50,610 nt of DNA. Origin: Acidilobaceae archaeon (GTDB taxonomy: Archaea > Thermoproteota > Thermoprotei_A > Sulfolobales > Acidilobaceae). Position numbers and translations under genes: made by a program. The notes under the pieces were generated by a model. It did no database searches. It saw only the letters and a list, made by a program, of their open reading frames with translations, and was not told where the DNA came from. The stretch covers positions 1 to 50,610 of the forward strand of contig JALWPV010000061.1 in NCBI GenBank assembly GCA_027080775.1, read 5' to 3'. Below are positions 16,292 through 26,111 of this stretch, piece after piece (positions within the stretch are counted from its first letter, which is position 1; each line of letters starts with the position of its first letter).

Positions 16292-16440
16292 CCAAGTGGA
16301 AGCTCAGGTGCACCGAGTGCGGCCGCGAGTGGGTGCTAGCGGCTAGCTTCCCCCTGGACAAGATGGGCAAGATATACCACTACTGCCCGTACTGCAAGAA
16401 GAACACGTTCCACGTGGTCATAGAGAGGATTGAGGAGTAG
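16288..16440 (+). CDS. 50-residue zinc-ribbon protein
   Basis: Begins GTG 16288 within the stop of the preceding gene. The 50 codons read MTKWKLRCTECGREW at the start and carry pairs CTEC (8-11) and CPYC (33-36), ending VVIERIEE. The compact two-knuckle layout with a short central loop suggests a nucleic-acid or protein-binding ribbon. It ends 23 nt inside the convergent ThrRS editing gene. Its size makes it easy to miss. Confidence 0.72.
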   Translation: MTKWKLRCTECGREWVLAASFPLDKMGKIYHYCPYCKKNTFHVVIERIEE

Positions 16441-17842
16441 GCGGGCCCATCATCACTCTACGGGGGCTGGGCCCCGAGAGGGCCTGGCGCTCAAGGTCCT
16501 CGATGAACTCCCCTATACTCATGACCACCTGATCGCCCTCACGCCTCCTCCTAACGTTAACGGTGCCATCCCGCGCCTCCTTCTCGCCTATGACGGCGAT
16601 GTAGAGGCTCCAGAGCCTCCCAGCAGCCCTGACCCTGGCGCCGAGGCCCCTCGTGGGCGGGTCTATGTAGACCCTCAGACCCAGGGATGAGACCTGCCGG
16701 GCCAGCTCCTCGGCGATGCCCAGCTGGCCCTCCTTGACGGGTATGACGGCAACATGTACGGGGCTCGCCCAGAAGGGCAGGCTGGGCGTCCTACCCGAGC
16801 GGGCCATGGCGACCCCATGGTCGACAAGCGCCCTAGCCAGCTCGTGGGACGGCCCGAGGCAGGCGACGCTGCTGGAGCCACTCCGTAGCGCGGCGTGGCC
16901 CCCAACCACCACAGCCTTCCCGGATGGCGACTCGTAGTAGATGACCCGGCCGTCATAGTCGGTGTACCAATCCACAACAAGACCCCCACGCATTGAGGCG
17001 CTCACGCTCGACAGCCTCCCCCCAAAGCCGTCCATGAGGCCTCCAAGGCTAGCCGCGGCGTCGTCCAGGCTTAGGCCAGCCCTGGCGAGGACATCGCCGT
17101 GGCCTGGGATCCTATAGAGTGCCTCGCTGCACCCGCACTCGAGCGCGTCTAGGCACAGCCTAACCAGGGTGTGGGGGAGAGGCTCCCTGCCCTGGGAGCT
17201 AAAGCCTCTCACGGGGCTCGCGGGGGCTGGTGGCCCCCCAGCGGCGTGTAAGAGGGCCCCCCACGCCACCTCGGCCCCCAGCAACGTGATCCCGGGGTGC
17301 AGGCCGAACCTGGCCATGACTCTCAGGGACTCCCCGTCCCAGGCGCCACTTGTAAAACGAGGCGCCTCGCCGAGGGCCTCGGCCTCGCGTAAAGGCGCGA
17401 GACCGCCGCCGTGCAGCCTGTAGAGGCCGCCCTCGCCCCCATAGCTTCTGGAGAGCTCGCAGAGGGGGTGGCCCACGCAGTGGATCCTGAAGGACTTGTA
17501 CCAACCGAAGGGTGCACGAGCCAGTCTACCGGTCCACCTCTCACGCAGGAGCCTCTCGGCCTCCACTAGCAAGCCATAGGCTCGCCGGGGGTCGGCGAGC
17601 CTGCTGCTCAGGTGTGCGAAGGGGTAGAGTAGGATGCAGTCCACACCCACGCGCCGAGCCTGTGAGACAGCATCATTGACTAGCCTCTCGGCCTCGCCGA
17701 GCCCATCTCCCTCCTCGACGCTAACGAAAACCACGAGGCACTCGCCAAGGCTCTCCTCGGAGGGAGGATCGGGGGGCTCGCGCAGCGCCCTCCGGACAGC
17801 CCTGAACCAGGTCTCCCTACTGTGTATGAAGAGAGCCCGCAT
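16418..17842 (-). CDS. Threonyl-tRNA synthetase editing subunit (ThrRS-ed)
   Basis: 474 residues. The N-terminal archaeal ThrRS editing domain (1 to about 140) is clear: LFIHSRETW, CLVVFVSVEEGD, LLYPFAHLSS, APFGWYKSF and GHPLCELSR. It removes serine from mischarged tRNA-Thr. The C-terminal class II anticodon-binding domain spans about 355-455 (SPVHVAVIPV, LGLRVYIDPP). The middle is a degenerate catalytic core without recognisable class II motifs or the zinc ligands, so it should not charge tRNA. Split ThrRS with separate catalytic and editing proteins is known in Aeropyrum and Sulfolobus. The catalytic partner is not in this window. Confidence 0.88.
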   Translation of the reverse strand: MRALFIHSRETWFRAVRRALREPPDPPSEESLGECLVVFVSVEEGDGLGEAERLVNDAVSQARRVGVDCILLYPFAHLSSRLADPRRAYGLLVEAERLLRERWTGRLARAPFGWYKSFRIHCVGHPLCELSRSYGGEGGLYRLHGGGLAPLREAEALGEAPRFTSGAWDGESLRVMARFGLHPGITLLGAEVAWGALLHAAGGPPAPASPVRGFSSQGREPLPHTLVRLCLDALECGCSEALYRIPGHGDVLARAGLSLDDAAASLGGLMDGFGGRLSSVSASMRGGLVVDWYTDYDGRVIYYESPSGKAVVVGGHAALRSGSSSVACLGPSHELARALVDHGVAMARSGRTPSLPFWASPVHVAVIPVKEGQLGIAEELARQVSSLGLRVYIDPPTRGLGARVRAAGRLWSLYIAVIGEKEARDGTVNVRRRREGDQVVMSIGEFIEDLERQALSGPSPRRVMMGPPTPQSSL

Positions 17843-17974
17843 GCAACAGCGCCCCCCCGGGGGACCCGCCCTTCCGAGTCTTAAGCACGCTCCGCCTCAG
17901 AGCCCCCCTCGGGGGGCCTAGGGGCCCGCTTAGGATATAGCCTCTCGAGTAGCGACTTGGGAGGGGATTGAAGA
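17843..17974. promoter_or_regulatory. Divergent promoter region, ThrRS-ed / radA
   Basis: 132-nt gap between divergent starts. GCTTAAGA on the minus strand near 17879-17886 fits ThrRS-ed, and TTAGGATATA at 17930-17939 fits radA. A GCCCCCC-TC-GGGGGGC palindrome lies between them, near 17902-17917. Confidence 0.45.
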
Positions 17975-18943
17975 GTGGCGGAGAGTGGAAGTGAGAGGCC
18001 CCTCATAAGGGACATCACGGAACTGCCCGGCATAGGGCCTACGACGGCGCAGAAGCTCGTAGAGGCCGGCTACTCCACCATAGAGGCGATTGCAGTCGCT
18101 ACCCCCTTGGAGCTCAGCAATGCCACGGGCATACCCCTCCAGACGGCCGCTAAGATCGTGAAGGCCGCCAGGGAGGCGGTAGGCTTCACGATAAAGACTG
18201 CTCTAGACCTGAAGAAGGAGAGGATGAGTGCAAAGAAGATAACGACTGGCAGCAAGAACCTGGACGAGCTCCTAGGGGGAGGCGTCGAGACGAAGAATAT
18301 AACCGAGTTCTTCGGCGAGTTCGGGAGTGGGAAGACACAGATATGCCACCAGTTAAGCGTTAACGTCCAGCTGCCCGAGGAGCAGGGCGGCCTCGAGGCT
18401 AAGGCGGTCTACATCGACACCGAGGGCACCTTCAGATGGGAGAGGATAGAGCAGATGGCGAGGGGCCTAGGCCTCGACCCGGACAAGGTTATGGAGAACA
18501 TCTACTGGGTGAGGGCAATTAACAGCCACCACCAGATGGCGATAGTTGAGGAGCTCTTCGGCTTCATTAAGAGGGAGAACGTCAAGCTCCTAGTGGTTGA
18601 CTCCCTCACGAGCCACTTCCGAGCCGAGTTCCCGGGCCGCGAGAACCTAGCAATGAGGCAGCAGCTCCTCAACAAGCACCTCCACCAACTGATGAGGCTA
18701 GCTGAGATGCTAGATGTAGCCGTGGTAATAACCAACCAGGTAATGGCGAGGCCGGACGTCTTCTACGGAGACCCCACCCAGGCCGTTGGGGGCCACGTAG
18801 TAGGGCACGCCCCCGGCGTCAGGGTGCAACTAAAGAAGAGCAGGGGCAACAAGAGGATAGCAAGGATTGTTGATGCGCCCCACCTACCCGAGGGCGAGAC
18901 TGTATTCGTCATAACAGAGTGGGGCATTAGGGACCCAGAGTAA
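17975..18943 (+). CDS. radA: DNA repair and recombination protein RadA
   Basis: Archaeal Rad51/RecA-family recombinase that forms filaments on ssDNA and drives strand exchange. 322 residues. An N-terminal helix-hairpin-helix domain (about 12-68, [12 protein letters not shown]) precedes the ATPase core with Walker A GEFGSGKT (114-121) and Walker [10 protein letters not shown]. The L2 region [14 protein letters not shown] and the [19 protein letters not shown] end are intact. No intein. GTG 17975 follows GGGAGGGG. Confidence 0.97.
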   Translation: MAESGSERPLIRDITELPGIGPTTAQKLVEAGYSTIEAIAVATPLELSNATGIPLQTAAKIVKAAREAVGFTIKTALDLKKERMSAKKITTGSKNLDELLGGGVETKNITEFFGEFGSGKTQICHQLSVNVQLPEEQGGLEAKAVYIDTEGTFRWERIEQMARGLGLDPDKVMENIYWVRAINSHHQMAIVEELFGFIKRENVKLLVVDSLTSHFRAEFPGRENLAMRQQLLNKHLHQLMRLAEMLDVAVVITNQVMARPDVFYGDPTQAVGGHVVGHAPGVRVQLKKSRGNKRIARIVDAPHLPEGETVFVITEWGIRDPE

Positions 18944-19094
18944 CACGCCTGCCGCTTCCCACGATGCGCGAGTCCATGTGGCTCGTAGGGGGAGGCCTCC
19001 CACCGAGGGGCGTAGCGGGGCTTAACTAGGGCTCCGAGGCGTAATCCCCAGGATACCCTTGGAGATTGCCTGCTACAGTCTAGGTCTCGAAGCT

Positions 19095-19559
19095 CTAGGG
19101 CTCTCCTAGGCAGGCGGCGAGGCATTGGGGCCCCATGCAACCCCTGTCTCCGCAGGCCACAGCTCCGCCCGGGCGCACCACGGCCTTGCACGCTATCCCG
19201 TCTACAACGAGTCTATCACCCCTCCACCGGGCCCTCCATGCTATAGCTCCACCTATGATTCCCCTAACCTCCGCAACTATTGTGTGCTTGAGCCCTGAGA
19301 GCCTATCGTAGGCGGGTCTCCTCAGGGTTTCGACCCTGTACTCGCCCGGCGGCCAGAGGCAGGCGTAGAGTGAGGCTCCCTTCTCGACCAGCCAAGCCAG
19401 GGCCTTGAGGGGCCTCTTGACCTGTAGCGGCTCGAGCCTCCTCGCTATCCTAGATGGGTTCCTAGACTGGAGGGGGAGTCTGACGATGCGGGGCCTACCA
19501 TCGAACTCGAGCCACTCGGGAAGCCAGTTTAACAAGGCCCACACCACCAGCGCAGGCAA
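19095..19559 (-). CDS. Hypothetical protein with cysteine-rich C-terminus
   Basis: 154 residues from TTG 19559, or GTG codons 4-5 codons later. The body is basic and tryptophan-rich; the end carries five cysteines (IACKAVV, then ACGDRGCMGPQCLAAC), a spacing that could hold metal. No family is recognised. Its start is only 9 nt from the divergent start at 19569, leaving no room for two promoters between them. Codon use is similar to neighbours, so it is likely real, but the start is uncertain. Confidence 0.5.
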   Translation of the reverse strand: MPALVVWALLNWLPEWLEFDGRPRIVRLPLQSRNPSRIARRLEPLQVKRPLKALAWLVEKGASLYACLWPPGEYRVETLRRPAYDRLSGLKHTIVAEVRGIIGGAIAWRARWRGDRLVVDGIACKAVVRPGGAVACGDRGCMGPQCLAACLGEP

Positions 19560-19568
19560 GGGGGCCGC

Positions 19569-20309
19569 TTGGGGATATGCGCGTGGTGCGCTATAGCCTC
19601 GAAGGCGCTGGCGCTACTAGCGCTCTCGGCCGCTTCAGTCATGGACTATAAGTACAGGGAGGTGGAGCCCGCCTACTGGTACGCCGTGCTACGCATCGCA
19701 ATACCACTCGGCGCCCTCTACATGATAGCATGCAAGCCTCCCCTCCCTCTCCGCATCTACCTAGGGATGGACGCCGCGGCCCTGGGGATAGCGGCCGCCG
19801 CATACCTCGCTGGGCTCCTCGGAGGCGGGGATGTACTGGCGATAGCCGTGATAGCGGCTGCTACGCCCGCTGGCCTCAGGGAACTAATTGTGCCGTCAAT
19901 GCTCGCACTACTCTACGGCGGCCTCGCGGCGGCCCTCATACCAGTAGCCTACTGTGTGCTCAACATCTCAAGGCACAGCAGCCTCCTGGCGAGTCTCGCC
20001 AGGGAGGGTGGCGCATCGAGGGCGATGCAGGCGTGCTTCTCGGCCGTGCCAGTAAGGGTCTCCGAAGCCCTTAGGAGGCCCTGGCTCTACCCCACGGCCT
20101 GGGAGGTGGGGGAGCGCTATAACATCGTGGAGTCGAATCCACCCGACATGCTTGCCGAGATAGCAGCGGAGAGGGGTCTGGACGCTATCATCTGGGTCAC
20201 ACCGGGCCTCCCACTGGTGCTCTTCATAACAATAGGCTACGCTGCGGCCCTCGCCCTTGGGGACAAGCCTCTGATACTACTAATCCAGGCCATCAAGCCT
20301 GGCCCCTGA
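19569..20309 (+). CDS. Archaeal prepilin/preflagellin peptidase (A24 family)
   Basis: Membrane aspartic protease that cuts class III signal peptides of type IV pilins and archaellins. 246 residues, polytopic. The two catalytic aspartates are visible: Asp26 in SVMDYKYREV after the first helix, and Asp88 in the GGGD motif after the third. A cytoplasmic loop separates helices up to a C-terminal membrane segment (WVTPGLPLVLFITIGY). No pilin genes are adjacent. It may serve pili elsewhere; the CedA1 pilin of this window has no class III signal peptide. Confidence 0.82.
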   Translation: MGICAWCAIASKALALLALSAASVMDYKYREVEPAYWYAVLRIAIPLGALYMIACKPPLPLRIYLGMDAAALGIAAAAYLAGLLGGGDVLAIAVIAAATPAGLRELIVPSMLALLYGGLAAALIPVAYCVLNISRHSSLLASLAREGGASRAMQACFSAVPVRVSEALRRPWLYPTAWEVGERYNIVESNPPDMLAEIAAERGLDAIIWVTPGLPLVLFITIGYAAALALGDKPLILLIQAIKPGP

Positions 20310-20393
20310 GGAGGATGCAGGCCCACAGCCTCCCGGGAGGGGGCCTGGAGGCCAGGGCTAAGCCGATAACAACCCGTAACCACCGCGGAGCCC

Positions 20394-20957
20394 GTGGGGG
20401 TCGAAGAGGGTTTGGAGTGGCCGAGACCCTGGTACCAAGTCTTGTGGGCGCCGTGGAGGATGGAGTACATCAAGTCCTCGGTCGAGTCTAAGGTGAAGGG
20501 ATGCGTGTTCTGCGAGGCCCTCAAGATGAGCGACGAGGAGGCACTTATCCTCTATAGGGGCCGTAGAGCCTTCGTCATAATGAACAAGTACCCATACAAC
20601 ACAGGGCACCTAATGGTGGTCCCCATCAGGCACGTGGCATCCCTCGAGGAGCTGGACGAGGAGGAGATGCTCGAGATGGGCCTACTAGTAAACGCCTCAC
20701 TTAGGGCACTGAGAAGGGCCTACAAGCCACAGGGCTTTAACGTAGGCATTAACATAGGTAGGGTAGCGGGCGCGGGCGTGGAGGACCACGTCCATATCCA
20801 CGTCGTGCCCCGTTGGTCTGGGGACGCGAACTTCATGCTAATAACAGGCGCCACCAAGGTTATACCCCAGGACCTGAGGGACACATACTCTACACTAAAG
20901 CCTATTCTCGAGGAGGAGGCATCGAGGCTTCTGGGGAGAGGTGGCGCTGGGAGGTGA
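20394..20957 (+). CDS. HIT-family nucleotide hydrolase
   Basis: 187 residues from GTG 20394. HIT signature HVHIH (132-136) with catalytic central histidine; PYNTGHLMVVP upstream is the nucleotide-binding strand. An N-terminal WAPWRMEYI and CVFC (37-40) match the Ap4A phosphorylase/hydrolase-like branch, where CxxC helps bind zinc. Likely hydrolyses or phosphorolyses dinucleoside polyphosphates or AMP-lysine-type substrates. Stop and the DHH start share GTGA. Confidence 0.88.
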   Translation: MGVEEGLEWPRPWYQVLWAPWRMEYIKSSVESKVKGCVFCEALKMSDEEALILYRGRRAFVIMNKYPYNTGHLMVVPIRHVASLEELDEEEMLEMGLLVNASLRALRRAYKPQGFNVGINIGRVAGAGVEDHVHIHVVPRWSGDANFMLITGATKVIPQDLRDTYSTLKPILEEEASRLLGRGGAGR

Positions 20958-21976
20958 ACCACCTCTTCATAGTAACTCACACGGACCTCGACGGCGTGGG
21001 AAGCGCCGCGGTATACCTCAGACTCTCGGGGGTAGAGGAGGGCTTCGCCACCATAGTCTATGCCGAACCATATAACCTAGATGAAGTACTAGATAACCTA
21101 CAGGACAACGTTGACTCGGGCGACAGGCTGGTGATAGCGGATCTAGGGCCCAACAAGGCTGTCTTCGAGAGAGTAGTGGAGATAGTGTCCTCCCTAAGCA
21201 GGAAAGGCGTGGAGGTAGAGTGGTACGACCACCACGTCTGGGAGCCAAGCGAGGTGGATGCCCTCTCCAAGGCCGGCGTTAGGATTCACGTGGACCGCAG
21301 TACATGCGCCACAGGCGTGGTGGCCCGCTACTACCCGGAAGAGCACGAGGCAAAGGCTGACGACGTCACTGAGAGAATAGTGAGCGCGGTCTGCGCAGCC
21401 GACCTCTGGAGGTGGGACGACCCGCTAGCCCCCAAACTCTTCCGCGTGGCCGGTAACCGCCATGAGACCGAGTGGAAGACAAGGCTTGCATTCAAGCTAG
21501 CCAAGGGGGTCCTCTGGGACGAGGAGATGGCTGAGAGACTGGAGGACTATGTTAACAAGGAGCTAGCGGGGATGGACGCTACCCTCAGGAGGGTGGTTGT
21601 CATGGGGTCCGCGGGATCCTGCAGGGTAGCTGCCACCATTAAGGAGGAGGGCCCGCCCTCCAACAGCATAATAGGGGCCCTCCTGCTGTCCAGGTACAAC
21701 GCTGATATAGCGGTGATCATCAGGCCCAACGGAGCTATCTCCCTCAGAAGCCGGAGAGTCAACGTTCAGATCCTGGCGAAGGAGCTGGGCGGGGGAGGCC
21801 ACCCGAGGGCTGCAGGGGCTCGCGTTAAGATAGGGCTACTAACGAGGCTCCTATCACTCTTCTACCCTAAGGCGCTGCCGAGGAGGGTTGCCTCCCTGAT
21901 AGTAGCCAAGGCGTCCTCCCTAGGCATCTGCAGGAGCCTGCAAGGAAGCACTATTACCTCGGGATCCCTTGGATAG
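20954..21976 (+). CDS. DHH/DHHA1 phosphoesterase
   Basis: 340 residues. DHH domain motifs: THTDLDG (8-14), ADLGPN (62-67) and YDHH (91-94). The DHHA1 domain carries GGGGHPRAAG (279-288). These chelate two Mn2+ ions; relatives degrade nanoRNA, pApA/c-di-AMP or act as GAN/RecJ-like nucleases. At this length without extra OB or S1 domains it looks like an NrnA-type or archaeal DHH exonuclease. GTG 20954 overlaps the HIT stop; the open frame upstream is not family-like. Confidence 0.85.
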   Translation: MNHLFIVTHTDLDGVGSAAVYLRLSGVEEGFATIVYAEPYNLDEVLDNLQDNVDSGDRLVIADLGPNKAVFERVVEIVSSLSRKGVEVEWYDHHVWEPSEVDALSKAGVRIHVDRSTCATGVVARYYPEEHEAKADDVTERIVSAVCAADLWRWDDPLAPKLFRVAGNRHETEWKTRLAFKLAKGVLWDEEMAERLEDYVNKELAGMDATLRRVVVMGSAGSCRVAATIKEEGPPSNSIIGALLLSRYNADIAVIIRPNGAISLRSRRVNVQILAKELGGGGHPRAAGARVKIGLLTRLLSLFYPKALPRRVASLIVAKASSLGICRSLQGSTITSGSLG

Positions 21977-21999
21977 AACAGAGGCTCGCCTCGGGACCG

Positions 22000-23637
22000 G
22001 TGCTCCCAGGCTTGAGGGGCAGGAAGGCGATAGCTAGGGTCGCAGCCTGTGCGCTCTTGGCGCTGGTGCTCCTAGCGTCGATGCCCACTGCTAGCGCCTC
22101 CGAGCCTAGGCACCCCGAGATAATCGGGAACGTGCTACCCGTCTTCACATTCAACTCCTCAAGCGTCCTCAAAGCCATACTCTCCACGGCCCAGGCCCTC
22201 GCATCGGATGCAGCCATGATGACGCTCGACTTCTATAATGCCACACTGACACTTAACGAGAGGAGCGGGGTCCTAGTCCTGCGCGGGGATCCTGCGATAC
22301 CATACGCTCCCCGCCCCAACGCCCTAGGGGCAGGTAACGCCTCAGCACACCTAGAGGCGGTCCCAGGCATCGTTATCCGGGGACGCTATTACCTTGACTA
22401 CCTAACGGTGGAATCCCTCCTACTTGACGCTGCAACGGCTGTGGCTAGAAGGGACTTCCACTCATACCTAATGGTATCGGCGACGGCGGCTAGCCTACTA
22501 GGCCTACTCAACTCATCCGCCCACCCCAGCGCCCCGGCCACGTACGTGGCTGTCCCCATGCTCGAGGTCAGGGCCGCTGGCAACTGCTCCAAGGCCCTAG
22601 TCGACGCTGCAAGACTCCTGGTCAGCCAGGGCGAGTCACCGAGTATGGACGCCCTGGAAGGCAGCGTAGGCTCCAGGCCATATGCAATCTATCCTACGGG
22701 GGGACCCCAGGGGCCGCCAGTGGCTTACATTATTAATGGGTACGAGGTAATCCCTCCCTGCTACGCCGTGCTCAACTACACCATAGTACAGGTGACAAGC
22801 ACCTACGTCAGCGCATACGAAAGCCTCGAGGCCTACGCGCTCCTCCTCCTAGCAAGCATACAGCCCCTAAGCGCCCGGATGGAGCGGTTCATAAGCATCA
22901 GAGCCTCCTCGGCGACCCCACTCGTGATAGGTAACGCTTCCTCTACAAGCCTAAGGAAGCCCGGGGCAGCCTATCCGGGGGAGGGCGGCCTCTTCCCCTC
23001 ACTTAACACTAGCTACACGAGAATTCTAAGGGAGATAGCCCGACGGGTAGCTCCGTCGCCCTCAGGCATGGCGGCGCTCATCTCGCGCAGCGCCCGGGAG
23101 AGCCCGGGCGGGGAGGTGAATCTAGGTGAGATACTGTCGGCACTCAGCGCGGGTAGCGCGGGCTTCTCATCAAACCTGAGGCTCCCGACAATAAGGGTGC
23201 CAAACGCTCCTCTCCGAGCCCCTGCCCTCAGCGGGTCCACCCTCGGGAGCAGCCTGGCTAGGCTCCTCCTATTGAGCGGCTTCATAGCGCTACTAGCGGC
23301 CGTGGCGATCCGCGAGGGGCTCCATAGGAGTGTTAGGAGATCCCTTAGGAGGCTCTACGAGGAGGTAATCGCAGCCGTCTACAGGACAGCCTACAGCAGA
23401 GGGCCCCGGGGGCCCCTGCGATGCTACCTTTACGCTCTAAGCGTCTCATCCCGGCTGGCCAGGCCGAAGAAGCCCTCGGAGACGCCGAGGGAGTACCTAG
23501 CCGGGGTCGCCTCCAGGCTCCCCTACAAGGCTAGGAAGCTGCTCGAAGCTGCGACTAGGGCCTATGAGGCCTACCGCTACGCCGGCAGGGAGGTGGGGGT
23601 TCCAGAGGACTGCAGGTGGGATAGGAGTGAGGCTTAG
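22000..23637 (+). CDS. DUF4129-domain membrane protein
   Basis: 545 residues. A signal peptide or anchor (about 8-34), a long outer domain with many N-x-S/T sites (about 35-420), one membrane helix (about 423-440, LARLLLLSGFIALLAAV) and a cytosolic C-terminal domain with the DUF4129 pattern (KKPSETPREYLAGVASRL, then YEAYRYAG). DUF4129 proteins accompany MoxR/DUF58 systems in bacteria and archaea and often link transglutaminase-like outer domains to the cytosol. First gene of a six-gene operon. Confidence 0.78.
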   Translation: MLPGLRGRKAIARVAACALLALVLLASMPTASASEPRHPEIIGNVLPVFTFNSSSVLKAILSTAQALASDAAMMTLDFYNATLTLNERSGVLVLRGDPAIPYAPRPNALGAGNASAHLEAVPGIVIRGRYYLDYLTVESLLLDAATAVARRDFHSYLMVSATAASLLGLLNSSAHPSAPATYVAVPMLEVRAAGNCSKALVDAARLLVSQGESPSMDALEGSVGSRPYAIYPTGGPQGPPVAYIINGYEVIPPCYAVLNYTIVQVTSTYVSAYESLEAYALLLLASIQPLSARMERFISIRASSATPLVIGNASSTSLRKPGAAYPGEGGLFPSLNTSYTRILREIARRVAPSPSGMAALISRSARESPGGEVNLGEILSALSAGSAGFSSNLRLPTIRVPNAPLRAPALSGSTLGSSLARLLLLSGFIALLAAVAIREGLHRSVRRSLRRLYEEVIAAVYRTAYSRGPRGPLRCYLYALSVSSRLARPKKPSETPREYLAGVASRLPYKARKLLEAATRAYEAYRYAGREVGVPEDCRWDRSEA

Positions 23638-25066
23638 GGCCTCCTACGTGGCACTCATAATAGTAGTCATAGCACTCAATGCCGCCCTGGAGGCTATGCC
23701 AAAGGATGTAGTTATCAGTACAGGCTTCAACCCACTATCAGCATCGCCGAGGAACCCGGGCCCCTATGGGACAAGCGACCTCGTGGCACTCTTGCAGAAC
23801 GAGGGGTTCAAGGTGCTCGTCATAGCGTCGCTCCAGGACCTGGCATACGCTCTACCCGAGAGGCCTGGCCGCCTGGTGATAAGCGTCATCGCGCCCGACC
23901 GCATCAGCCCCGGTGAGAGGGAGGCTCTCCTGAGGCTGGCCAGGCAGGGTAACGTCTCCATCCTCGTAGCCACCGAGAATACGGAGAATGTATCGACTGG
24001 CATAGCGGAGGATTTATCGCTAATCAAGTGTGGAACCCCAATCTTCCTCCCAGCGGTATCAACCGCCCCCTATAGGCTCCTCTACAATGCCAGTAGGGAC
24101 TCGGCCCTCGTGGTAAGCCTCCCGGGCGAGGGACGGGTCGATGTGGTCGCCACCGGCTACGTGGCACCGGTTATACCCGGCCCTCCGAGGAATGCTACTG
24201 AGGCGCTAAAGAAGGCGAAGCTGCCTCCCGAGTCAGTGCCGCCCATCCCGCTCGGGGAGATATACGTCATCGCAGAGGCCGTCCTACCCGCTAGCGAGGC
24301 CTCGGAGCCCCTCGTACCCCAGCGCTTCACGGCGGGGATAGCGTGTAGGAGCAATAGGGGGGCGCTCGTAGTCATAGGTGATAGCACGATATTCACGAAC
24401 ATGCTCATAGGATCCCGCGGGGGGCGCTACGCCGATCTCGCCCTCAGCATCTACAGGTACCTAGCCGGGAATGGGCGGGCAACAGTAGTCTTCATCGCGG
24501 ACCTGTACTCCAGAAAGTCCTACTCTCTAGCATTGAAGTTCCACCCCAGCGTGCTGCTCACAGCGGCGGCGCTGAGGTACAAGTCACTCGAGGCGTCTCT
24601 GGCATCCTATCTAGCGCTCCACCCGTTGGGAGTGCTGGGGGTAGTGGCAGGCCTCTCCCTCGCGGCCTATGCGGCCATGCCCAGGGAGCTACGCGCGAGG
24701 CCGCCCAGGCGCCGGCGCCAGCAGAGGAGGCTCGAGGGGCCCCCGGCGTTCATCGGCGGTAGTGCCCCTAAGCGCCCCCCAAGCCCGGGGTACTCAGTCG
24801 AGGAGATATGCCTGGCCGCAGACAGGATCCTCAGATCGCATCTGGGCTTCGGGCTCACGGAGGCCCACTCGAGGCCTAGGCTACTAGAGACGATTAGGGA
24901 CCCTGAGACGCGCCGCCTCGTAGCCGAGCTATTAGGCCTCTGCGCGGAGGCCAGGAGGGGCGGGCTGTGGAGGAGGCTCGCGGGGGCCCTAGGCCTGGAT
25001 AAGTCTAAGAGTATGAGGGCCTCCAGGCTACTGGAGATGCTGGCCTCCAGGCTCGGGGCGGAGTAG
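23627..25066 (+). CDS. DUF4350-domain membrane protein
   Basis: 479 residues from GTG 23627, overlapping the previous stop by 11 nt. An N-terminal membrane helix ([18 protein letters not shown]) precedes the outer DUF4350 domain, recognised by [33 protein letters not shown] and the later [14 protein letters not shown] second helix near 325-345 ([18 protein letters not shown]) is followed by a strongly basic patch and a cytosolic helical tail. In MoxR clusters this family is thought to act in envelope protein assembly or stress. Confidence 0.78.
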   Translation: MRLRASYVALIIVVIALNAALEAMPKDVVISTGFNPLSASPRNPGPYGTSDLVALLQNEGFKVLVIASLQDLAYALPERPGRLVISVIAPDRISPGEREALLRLARQGNVSILVATENTENVSTGIAEDLSLIKCGTPIFLPAVSTAPYRLLYNASRDSALVVSLPGEGRVDVVATGYVAPVIPGPPRNATEALKKAKLPPESVPPIPLGEIYVIAEAVLPASEASEPLVPQRFTAGIACRSNRGALVVIGDSTIFTNMLIGSRGGRYADLALSIYRYLAGNGRATVVFIADLYSRKSYSLALKFHPSVLLTAAALRYKSLEASLASYLALHPLGVLGVVAGLSLAAYAAMPRELRARPPRRRRQQRRLEGPPAFIGGSAPKRPPSPGYSVEEICLAADRILRSHLGFGLTEAHSRPRLLETIRDPETRRLVAELLGLCAEARRGGLWRRLAGALGLDKSKSMRASRLLEMLASRLGAE

Positions 25067-25091
25067 CTCGTGGCGCCAGTGGTGTGCCGGG

Positions 25092-26090
25092 ATGCGGGAC
25101 GAGTCTAGCCCTCTTGGAGAGTTAACGGCGGCTAGGGTGGGCGAGGCGCGCCGCCTGGTAGAGCGCATCATAGCTGAGATATCGAAGGTGGTCGTTGGTA
25201 AGAAGGAGGAGGTGAAGCTGATCATAGCTTCGCTCATAGCGGGTGGTCACGTCCTACTAGAGGGGGTCCCCGGCGTGGCTAAGACCACCATAGCCAGGGC
25301 GCTGGCCTCGGCGACGGGCCTTGAGTGGAAGAGGATACAGTTCACTCCGGACCTCCTACCGAGCGATATAATCGGTGTTATGGTACTCGACAGGAGGACC
25401 GGGGAGTTCAGGTTCCGCAGGGGCCCTATTTTCGCTAACATAGTGTTGGCGGATGAGATTAACAGGGCTAGCCCTAGGACGCAGAGCGCCCTCCTAGAGG
25501 CCATGCAGGAGAGGCAGGTCACAGTCGAGGGTGTCACCTATAAGCTGCCCGAGCCCTTCATGGTCATAGCGACAATGAACCCAGTCGAGTTCGAGGGGGT
25601 CTTCCCGCTCCCCGAGGCCCAGCTAGACAGGTTCCTAGCCAAGATAGTGATAGACTATCCCAGCCGCGAGGAGCTTATAGAGATAGTCAGGAGGCACGAC
25701 ATCATAGAGGAGTGGCCTGTTAGGAGCGTGGCAGCGGCGGATCAAATACTCGGGTTGATGTCGGCAGCCAGGGGCGTCTACGTAGATGATGTGGTCCTGG
25801 AGTATATTGCGGACATAGTCGAGGCCACTCGGAGGCACCCCCTTCTCAGGCTCGGAGCATCCCCGAGGGCCGCCATAGCCCTAGCTAAGCTCTCGCGGGC
25901 CCTAGCCCTGATCGAGGGCAGAACCTATGTGTTGCCAGACGACGTCAAGCGCGTGGCCAAACCTGTGCTGAGGCATAGGATAACCCTGAAGCCCGAGGCC
26001 GAGATAGAGGGCAACGTGTTGCCAGACGACGTAATAGATCAGGTCCTAGCCGAGGTGCCGACGCCGAGTCCGCCCGCTAGGCCCCTCTAG
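25092..26090 (+). CDS. MoxR-family AAA+ ATPase
   Basis: 332 residues. Walker [10 protein letters not shown] (58-66), Walker [10 protein letters not shown], sensor 1 ATMNP, arginine finger region LPEAQLDRF and the C-terminal lid with [10 protein letters not shown]. MoxR ATPases act as chaperones with VWA/DUF58 partners to mature or insert metal into target complexes. It lies between DUF4350 and DUF58 genes in the same operon. ATG 25092 is in a GGTG context. Confidence 0.94.
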   Translation: MRDESSPLGELTAARVGEARRLVERIIAEISKVVVGKKEEVKLIIASLIAGGHVLLEGVPGVAKTTIARALASATGLEWKRIQFTPDLLPSDIIGVMVLDRRTGEFRFRRGPIFANIVLADEINRASPRTQSALLEAMQERQVTVEGVTYKLPEPFMVIATMNPVEFEGVFPLPEAQLDRFLAKIVIDYPSREELIEIVRRHDIIEEWPVRSVAAADQILGLMSAARGVYVDDVVLEYIADIVEATRRHPLLRLGASPRAAIALAKLSRALALIEGRTYVLPDDVKRVAKPVLRHRITLKPEAEIEGNVLPDDVIDQVLAEVPTPSPPARPL

Positions 26091-26111
26091 CCCTCACTGG
26101 GGGGCTCCTCC

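Noticed and set aside
17975-18943. Intein in RadA
   Set aside because: The frame is 322 residues with normal Walker A to L2 spacing; the ligase is likewise uninterrupted.
24669-24887. Short plus-strand frame inside the DUF4350 gene
   Set aside because: Arg/Gly/Pro-rich out-of-frame reading of a GC-rich gene with no start signal.
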